NCBI RefSeq assembly: GCF_030247185.1 | Contig: NC_080570.1 | Location: 124,952,150-125,016,149, forward strand | Reading direction: 5' to 3' | Origin: Malaya genurostris | Taxonomy: Eukaryota; Arthropoda; Insecta; Diptera; Culicidae | Length of the DNA stretch: 64,000 nucleotides | Shown: one piece after another, positions 57,295 to 64,000 of the stretch | Position numbering within the stretch: position 1 is the stretch's first letter | Layout: each line of letters opens with the position of its first letter | Notes under the pieces: generated by a model | The model's input: only the letters and a program-made list of their open reading frames with translations | Database searches by the model: none | Told to the model about the DNA's origin: nothing | Made by a program: the position numbers and the translations under genes

Positions 57295-57594
57295 TTGGGT
57301 GAATCCGAAAACGAAGGTCATGTCGGTTCAGGGTAGAACCTAATAGAAACTTCAAATATATCAAACGTTCAAAACACTAATTCCAACGTTGCCAATATAC
57401 CTGAAATCGGGTCACTGAAGTTCGAAATTAAGGAACCTGAAATCATCGAAAATAGTCAGGAAGCATGGGATGATTCAGCTAGTTTCGAACGGTTTGACCA
57501 TTTAAGATTAATGTCGTATTGTCATTCTTATTCTTCAATAACTGATAGCTGAAGTCGATTTATTTATTTTTAGTTGGTTTAACGCCATAACTGA

Positions 57595-57760
57595 GTTTTT
57601 GCAATGACTGAGTGGAAACATATTGAAGAAGCCAAATGAATGAGAAACTCACAGAAAAGATGATTTTTTTTGGAAAAAGATACACTTAGAGACAGGACTC
57701 GAACCTGTATTCTTATGCATTCCGTGAATACGCGCTACCATTTCGCCAGCCTAAGACTCT
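57595..57760 (-). mobile_element. tRNA-derived SINE (family 1)
   Basis: The tRNA-like head is 71 nt (57684-57754, minus strand). The acceptor arms CTTAGGC and CTCTAAG pair at five to six positions. The D-arm region is TGGCGAAATGGTAGCGCG, which matches the pol III A-box. The T-arm ACAGG-TTCGAGT-CCTGT is perfect. The anticodon arm is abnormal (a six-pair stem with a 13-base loop), so it is not a working tRNA. The body AGAAAAGATGATTTTTTTGG and TTTTTGCAATGACTGAG is shared with 20750-20920. Confidence 0.65.
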
Positions 57761-57789
57761 TACTAATAATCTTACTCAAACTGCAGTTG

Positions 57790-59820
57790 AACACCAGTTC
57801 AGCAGCCCCCCGAAACGAATGCTGCTTGTCCAATCTGTGAAACTACGTGAAAAGTATTTTTTCATATCTATTCCTGTTGAGCTTCAAATACGAGAACTTG
57901 TTATCAAATACAGAACCAATATTGAGAAATACGATCGTAGAAGATATCCTCAGAAAGTGACCCAGAAAGAATCTCGAAGTTGCCTTACGATAAGCACTAA
58001 TACCGATGGAGCAGCCGCTTTCAGATGGACGACTCAAAAAACCTTGCTCCGCATTTACGTTTTTATAAATTCTCCCACACCGACATCCCGAACTGGCAAC
58101 CCTCAAATTGGTACTGAGTAGTTCAGACTAATCCTAATCCAAACAAACCCACAAACCATCTCCACTCAGACTACTTCGCGGATGTGGAACATTCTTATAC
58201 CAACTAACAGGAAAATGCACTGGCATCACCATCAAAAACGAAACGGTCGTCGGAATATGTACAACATATCACACAAGTTTACGACCTTTCAAACTCGGAC
58301 CGCTAAGGATAAGCAATGCCAGTCCGGAACTAACCCGGTCCAGAGCTGATGCCACCGTTTCACCTTGGCCATCGGAACCACACGCCAGGTGCGGGGCCGG
58401 CAAATAAACAAAACGGGAGTGAGACGCCAGTATCTCGTCGGATCAGGTCGGACGTAATTTAGCATTTCCGGCAAAGGTTCACAACTCTTTTCCGGCCGTG
58501 GAAAGTGCGCCCCGTCGGAACCGGAAGCTTTGGAACTGTGTGAGTAATTCCCGGCCTGAAACCTGAAAGATGGAAGGCGAGTAACTGCCAGGTTTGGCAT
58601 TCCCGATAATAGCCTTTTAGCATCAATTTGGCTGTGCTTTAATGGGTTCTAAATGGCTGGTATCGGAACCCTTCGGATAAAGCAAAGCCGTGCTTCAGGC
58701 GACCGGCGGCAAGGACTACAACGACGTCGACGACGACGACGATGACGATAATACACATTGTTGTCGGTGGAATTTTGCAATAAATCTAAATAAATGAAGT
58801 GAGTACTGGAACTAAATGATAAATAACAGTGGCAGTGCCACATTGCACCGACCTCTAATGGTAGCGCGCAGGCTGTGCGCTGTGTGTTTCTGCTTCGGAT
58901 GCTGCTGTGTTTCAGATCGGCATCAGGACCATCAGGCATCGCGCGAAACAGAGGGAGAAAGGGATGAAAGTGATACCCTTCCACCAAGCCCCGAAAGAGC
59001 GGCGGATCACTACTATTACCTACTATCGAGTTACACATTGCAGGGAACACGGTGGCCTGAGATGGAGAGAGAAGGGTTACCGAAGCCAGAGGGATTCCAG
59101 TGATGTCACACACGCGTTTATTAACAGCTCGTATTTTTTTTTTGTCGCTCGACAGTAAACCCGACCGTTCGTTCCGCAGGATAATCGGAGCTATACCGGC
59201 TAGCTGCTGGTGCCCGGAATTGGAGCCGTGTATAGCGATTCGTTTTACAGGATCCATTGCCGTTCCGGTTGAATGCTGGGCTTGCGGCACGACTGGAACC
59301 GAGAAACCGGGCAGGAGATCGAGGGAGGAATAAAAAAATAGCGCATTCATTAGAATTTCTCCACACTCTCTGCTACGCTGCAGGAGATTAAGTGAACAGT
59401 TGCTGGTACGAAACTACGGCTACTGCGAAACAGGTTGGCGAGTTCCGGGAAGTGAAGATTGTGTATCAATTAATTTCTTCAAAAGTCCGGAGAGAAGCTT
59501 TTTGGCATGAAAAAAATACCATAGTTTTCATTATACGAAGTCGTTTCAATAAAATAAATAGTTCAAAACTAACCGCACTAGAACTTTCTGTCTTAATTTT
59601 GAACGTTTATAACCCAATCATTCGTAGAAAACTTTTACCATAATTATGTAATGGAAAAGCGTTGAGATTTCCCAATGCTACATTATAGCAACACATCTTC
59701 GAATTGTGAAATTTTCTTCGTTTACTCTGAGATGGCTCAACTGATCGGAGAACAGTTACTAGCCCGAACATACAATTTTGTTTCTTTCAAGGGTCAGGAA
59801 GAAGATATTTTGGGGCACCA
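57790..59820. other. unique stretch, GC/CpG-rich at 58.1-59.4 kb
   Basis: No exon or TE is identified. A GAC-repeat microsatellite lies at 58720-58749. The longest non-TE frame in the window, 233 codons on the minus strand at 58649-59350, ends in an Arg run encoded by that microsatellite. It shows no domain, so it is probably fortuitous. Confidence 0.4.
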
Positions 59821-59824
59821 CAGC

Positions 59825-59852
59825 ATGTGAAAGGAATCATTACATCACTAGA
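59825..59852. repeat. solo right-end motif of family A
   Basis: GAAAGGAATCATTACATCACTAG resembles the right TIR of the element at 55700-56625. No left partner was found. Confidence 0.4.
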
Positions 59853-59944
59853 AATAAAATAGGTTTGATTTTTCATATTAATATTTTTTTCAACATAATT
59901 GGCAAAAGTTTTACGTAAAAAATCATAGTTTATTACTGATTTGT

Positions 59945-60150
59945 TTTAGTCTCGTTAAGACGTAGAGCCGTCTTGAGTTAGTTTCAAATTTGATCAGTTT
60001 CGAACAGGAAAAACAGATTGACAAAATGACATTCGAATGCAACTATCTAATGAAAACCCGTGAAAATGTTACCGCAGAGACGGGACTCAAACCCGTAGCT
60101 AACTCCTACCCGGGGAAATTGTTTCGCCAATTAAACTACTCTGCATAAGG
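59945..60150 (-). mobile_element. tRNA-derived SINE (family 3), minus copy
   Basis: The 71-nt tRNA-like head at 60074-60144 folds plausibly. The acceptor is GCAGAG/CTCTGC, the D stem GTTT/AAAC, the anticodon stem TTCC/GGAG with loop CCGGGTA, and the T-arm ACGGG-TTTGAGT-CCCGT. The lower stem of the anticodon arm is mispaired and there is no evidence of a gene. The body includes AACAGATTGACAAAATG. Confidence 0.6.
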
Positions 60151-60329
60151 AAACACATCCAATTGACTAGAAGAGCCAAGCGTGTTTCGCTTTACTTTGC
60201 CACCACAGCATTAAATCATAGTCATATCTCTATGGGAACACATCCGACAGAAAACACAGCAGTGATGATTGCGATCCCGAACACATTAAATTAAAGATAA
60301 ATCAAGCCTCCGCTGGCTTTCAACGGTTT

Positions 60330-60540
60330 GTTTTAGTCTTGTTAAGACGCTACATATGTGTTTTCATGTGTAGGGCATTTTAATTAGTAAAACAATTTCC
60401 CCGGTTAGAAGTTAGTTACGGGTTCGAGTCCCGCCTCTGCGGTAACATTCTCGCAGTTTTCATTACATTTTCGCATGTCAACTTTCCAATCTGTTTTCCC
60501 TGTTAGAAACTTATGAAATTGAAAGTTTATTAATTAGACA
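60330..60540 (+). mobile_element. tRNA-derived SINE (family 3), plus copy
   Basis: The head at 60370-60440 matches the minus copy: AAACAATTTCCCCGG, GTTAGTTACGGGTTCGAGTC and CCGCCTCTGCGGTAACATT. Here the acceptor 5' strand is mutated (GTAGGGC). A GTTTTAGTCTTGTTAAGACG word at 60333 also precedes the minus copy (59947) in the same orientation. Confidence 0.6.
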
Positions 60541-60698
60541 CATGGAAATATCCGCTTTCGCAATTCAATCAGAATACTTGTTGGTTTATCGAATTCATTT
60601 GGCTAGAATTTTGTTTAACTAATCGGTTGTTGGTTTTTTAAGCTGTTTTTGGTTTTTGGAGTAGGTAATGTAAGAGACATAACCGCGAGATTTACATA

Positions 60699-61869
60699 AA
60701 GTCTGTACCAGAAAGTATGTACGCACTTTGATTTCGCTGTAAATAATTCAGTGTTAGATATTAAAATTTTATTCGATATACTGATAATATTAGACTACAA
60801 CAACAGAATATTATTCTCAACATTTGTTACTTAGCCATTGTAGGCTAGCTGGCGCACCTTATTGCGAACGTTCCTCATTAAATTCCGAACAGACTTCTTG
60901 GCGACAAGTTTTGACACTTTTTTCCAATCTTTTTCGAACTGTTGAATGGTTTCGGCTGCCGAGACATGTTTTCTAAGATGTGCCTTCGTTAATGCCAAAA
61001 ATACCTCAATTGGTCGAAGTTGTGGGCAATTTGGTGGCTTCGAATCATGGGTAGAAGTCGTTTTTGTAAACATTCCTTGATGTATATTTCTCTGTTCATT
61101 GAAGCAGTGGTGATGAAGGGTTTCGAAATCTTACCGCAGCTACAAATTGCTTGCCAGACCATAGCTTTCTTACCAAATTTTTCGACTTCAATCGATGTCT
61201 CGGACTGGTTTAACACTTGCCCTTCTCGCACCGTATAATATTGTGGTCCCGGCAAGGATTTGTAATCGAGTTTCACGTAAGTTTCGTCGTCCATGATTAT
61301 GCAGTTCAAATTTCCAGCAAGAATCGTATTGTACAGCTTTCGAACCCTCGGCCTGATCGATGCTTCTTGTTTCGGACTACGTTTTGGTTGTTTCTGCTTC
61401 TTATAGGTTCGAAGATTCAAATGTTCTGTAGCACGAAGAACATTTGACTTCGAAGTGCCCACTTTTTTGGCCACATCCCGAACTGAAACCTCCTTCTTTT
61501 GCTCGAACGCCTTCAGTATACGTTTATCTGAGGTTTAGTAGGAACTTTTATTCGGTTTATCCTCAAAGGTGTTATCCTCACCTAACTTCCTGATTGCATT
61601 TCGCACGGCTTTTTCACTTACTTCTTCCATTTTTGCTATCTTTCTCAGTGACAGTCCGCGTTCTGTGCACCATTTGTACACAATTTTTCGACGTTGTTCT
61701 GCTGAAAGTTCACGCATTTCGAAACAAACTAATGAAAACGAATGAACAACTGCAGAAGCGGTTAGAGAAGAGTGTAAACAACAGGACGCAGCCATAAAAT
61801 TGACAGATTCTGAACCATTGCGAAATGGCAGCAGTTTTTGGTTGCGTCCATACTTTCTGGGACAGTCTT
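60699..61869 (-). mobile_element. DD37E-type mariner (mosquito ITmD37E-like)
   Basis: Inverted ends AAGTCTGTACCAGAAAGTAT (60699) and AAGACTGTCCCAGAAAGTAT (inverse of the end at 61869) are flanked by TA at 60697-60698 and 61870-61871. The 1,171-bp element encloses one transposase on the minus strand. Confidence 0.88.
60831..61717 (-). pseudogene. DD37E transposase, one stop and a catalytic-core deletion
   Basis: The start is the ATG at 61717 (MRELSAEQRRKIVYKWCTER), chosen because upstream codons run through the TIR. Helix-turn-helix blocks LSLRKIAKMEEVSEKAVRNA and VSVRDVAKKVGTSKSNVLRA bracket a TAA near 61535. The first catalytic Asp is in CIIMDDETYVKLDYKSLPG, followed by KAMVWQAICSCGKISKPF and IYIKECLQKRLLPMI. 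A deletion joins this to PPNCPQLRPIEVFLALTKAH in another frame, removing the FWPD block with the second Asp. The Glu in RPIE and the tail KKSVRNLMRNVRNKVRQLAY remain. Family length is about 340-350 aa; this copy cannot catalyse transposition. Confidence 0.88.
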
Positions 61870-61939
61870 TAGGCATCTCAGCGATGCAAACCATCCGGAT
61901 CTCTGATATGTCATAGAGTGAAGGGAAAGGTCATTTACC

Positions 61940-62177
61940 ATTTACTATCCAGAGCTCAGTTCCCTGAATTCAAAACATAAATTTAAATTCAGATTCAGGA
62001 ACTGAAACCAGGTTCAGACTCCAGCTTTACAGTTCAGCTCTCGGATACAAGCTCAGAAGTCAGTTCTAGTAACCAGGACCTGAATTTGGGCCCTAAATTC
62101 ATTCCGGTTTGGAGTTCATTTCTGTAATCTAGGTCCAGAATGCAAATATCCAATCCAGGTCCATTACTTCTGTTCTA
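61940..62177. repeat. AGAATTCAG-type satellite block
   Basis: GAACTGAAACCAGGTTCAG, CAGTTCTAGTAACCAG and AGGTCCAGAATGC words match those at 28.7-31.2 kb. It is interrupted by the MITE at 62178 and continues at 62430-62500 and 62626-62680. Confidence 0.65.
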
Positions 62178-62428
62178 CACACTTAGAAAAGTTTTCATCT
62201 TAATAGATGCACATAAAAGGAGCGTCGCGATTCACTTACTTTCACGATTTAAATCATGTGAAAATAAGTCATATCATTAACTTCACAGTTAATTTAGCTG
62301 AAGCTTACATCGATACAGACGCAAAGTTGATTTTTACATGTTAGTAGATGTAATATTGTGTCATCACTGAAGAAATTACGGCATACTTGAATTTACATCA
62401 AGCGTAAATTTCATTTTTTCTAAGAGTG
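62178..62428. mobile_element. MITE with CAC(A/T)CTTAGAAAA ends
   Basis: CACACTTAGAAAAGTTTTCA at the left and the inverse of the right end, CACTCTTAGAAAAAATGAAA, are flanked by TA on both sides. It is 251 bp, inserted in satellite DNA. Related termini occur at 21057. Confidence 0.75.
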
Positions 62429-62499
62429 TAGAATCAAAGCTTCGAATTCATTTTTAGGAACCAAATCCACAATTCAGTGTCATATTTCATTCTTGAATA

Positions 62500-62626
62500 A
62501 TAGTACCTAAAAGTATGTCAGAATGAATTAAATATAAGTTATATTTAGTGTAAAATTGATTAATTTTTGACGCTCATTTATGTCGGTCTCAAAAGACGTA
62601 AATTTACACGATTTTTTTTCTAGGTG
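62500..62626. mobile_element. partial MITE of the same type
   Basis: AAAAGACGTAAATTTACACG and TTTTTTTTCTAGGTGTG form a right end like that of the neighbouring MITE (inverse CACACCTAGAAAAAAAATCG). The left end is not resolved. The satellite resumes after it. Confidence 0.45.
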
Positions 62627-62689
62627 TGCAATTCTGGACCTGGAAGGATTCTGAACCAGAATTTGGAAATTCTCTTTGTTTGTTTCTTT

Positions 62690-64000
62690 CGATTATTACG
62701 GTACTGTTAGCAATCCCCCACTCCAATTATTTACCGATAATAATAACTAAAGCTATCATCTTTAAATCTGCACTGAGGAAACTACAAAAAAAAAAACAGG
62801 AATGTTTCGCAATAATCGAAAGAGAAAGTAAACAAAGAGAATCTCTCATTGTTACATTCGTCGTTTTGAACATTTTATACAGGTTTTAACTCTGCAGTAT
62901 GACCATAGTAGTTCATAATGACTCAATCAAAACAGTCGTTGAAGCAATATTTTTAACATTTTATATTCCAATTTCTTAAATATTACCACCATAGCCTACT
63001 GCCTGCAACGGTGCAACTCACACAATCAAAGAAGGCTGCCTCGGAATGCGAGGCGAGCACGCAGAGAGCCACGGTGGCAAATCTTTTTTGACAGTTTCTT
63101 ATTACTATTTTGTACATGCGGTATTGGTTCCGGTCGAATACCACGCAGTTACTCGCTCTGTCTTTCTCACTCTTGCTCCGTACGGTTATTGTTTCATTAT
63201 CGAACGTGTTAGTCGATATGCTGGTCAACGTGCACAAGTTAACCGTCCGATTAAATTGAAAATTTACGACTAGAATTGGCGGTAGAGGGTTTGACTTCGC
63301 CACATTTTTTCCCGTGAGTTTTGATCACGAATCATAGAAAGAATAAACTGGATGGTTTAATTGCATCGATGGTCAAAGATTTATTATGCAACAACACACA
63401 ATGGTATCTTTGAAAAAATTGCATTTAATGTTCAGGAACCCAAACTTTTTTCAATTATGTTAAGTTCATAGCGAAACGTAGTTCGCATGGAAGCCAGAGT
63501 CCCAGAAAACAGTAAACCCACGTAGTGAAGGATGACATTCTCCCTCGGCGAACAATCGCGGCACGCCATCCGAATACAAGGCCATTCCGGGGCCCCGATT
63601 GTCAATTCTGTAATGGAAGTGAAATTTATTGCACGCACTAAAATACAATTCCTTTCGGGGTCCGGCATCAGGCCATCAGTTTAGACATGGTGGCGCAGCC
63701 CTACTAAACTGTCGTAGCACTGCCTGCAATGGGGGAGATTTGGTGAGAATTTACCCGACCGAACCAGTCCGTACCGTAATTCATTTCCAATTGAAGGGCG
63801 TGGAGAATTGGTTCCGAAATGTCGCATTTTCCCCGGGCCTTCGGCGGAAACTGTCTTCTACAAGATAACAACAGCAGCAACGTCAAGAGGGCAAAGGGTT
63901 TTCAAATTGGGTTAATTGATGGGAAAATTGCCGTCAACCAGGGCGCGGGAATTGGTTCAACTGCCGCTCGGCTCAGTGGGTTCTTCGAAACGTGAAGGAA
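62690..64000. other. unique stretch, GC-richer toward the window end
   Basis: No exon, TE or RNA gene could be supported. Overlapping ORFs of 60-106 codons on both strands have no recognisable motif. Confidence 0.4.

Noticed and set aside
57684..57754. Functional tRNA gene.
   Set aside because: The T-arm and D-arm look good, but the anticodon arm is abnormal. Diverged copies with shared SINE bodies occur at 20750.
60074..60144. tRNA-Pro(GGG)-like gene.
   Set aside because: The cloverleaf can be drawn, but the anticodon stem is weak. A mutated second copy and a shared body point to a SINE.

Overview
The window looks like eukaryotic, non-coding, repeat-dense nuclear DNA. It most resembles a culicine-type mosquito. 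The grounds are a Juan-like Jockey-clade retrotransposon, Tc1/mariner copies of the DD37D and DD37E types first described in mosquitoes, many TA-flanked MITEs, tRNA-derived SINEs and a Penelope-like element. The species cannot be named from sequence alone. No host protein-coding gene or functional tRNA/rRNA could be supported. Every recognisable protein belongs to a mobile element, and only the Penelope-like ORF appears intact.

Layout. 1-212: tail of an irritans-type mariner. 0.9-3.6 kb: Penelope-like element on the minus strand (RT + GIY-YIG, 803 aa) with a hammerhead-ribozyme motif downstream of the ORF. 3.8-5.7 kb: decayed copies of a dispersed MITE-type repeat. 6.09-6.24 kb: a perfect 63-bp inverted repeat. 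8.4-10.8 kb: Helitron-like non-autonomous DNA with about 260-bp internal tandem units. 11.3-11.5 kb: a tRNA-related SINE. 13.9-14.0 kb: a consensus TATA/Inr/DPE core promoter without an identifiable gene. 14.8-19.6 kb: a 4,770-bp minisatellite made of exactly 530 nine-base units. 19.8-25.1 kb: MITEs and a broken Tc1. 28.7-31.2 kb: a degenerate AGAATTCAG-type satellite interrupted by a non-LTR fragment. 31.2-31.9 kb: a TIR element carrying tRNA-like boxes. 33.6-34.5 kb: a dead Tc1/mariner copy. 36.5-37.5 kb: a DD37D mariner with 28-bp TIRs. 41.5-47.5 kb: a four-layer nest (mariner interrupted by Juan-like, interrupted by a TA element, interrupted by a hAT-like element). 48.9-50.6 kb: a long TA-flanked element. 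53-57.8 kb: MITE and SINE copies. 60.0-60.5 kb: an inverted pair of tRNA-like SINEs. 60.7-61.9 kb: a DD37E mariner lacking the central catalytic D. 61.9-62.7 kb: satellite plus MITE.

Between these lie AT-rich unique stretches, plus more GC/CpG-rich unique stretches (about 27-28.5, 32.6-33.1, 39-40.2, 51-52, 58.1-59.4 and 63-64 kb). Those could be intronic or intergenic DNA of a large gene, but no exon was recognised. The elements do not form a pathway. The window records successive transposition, with nested insertions giving a relative order of events.
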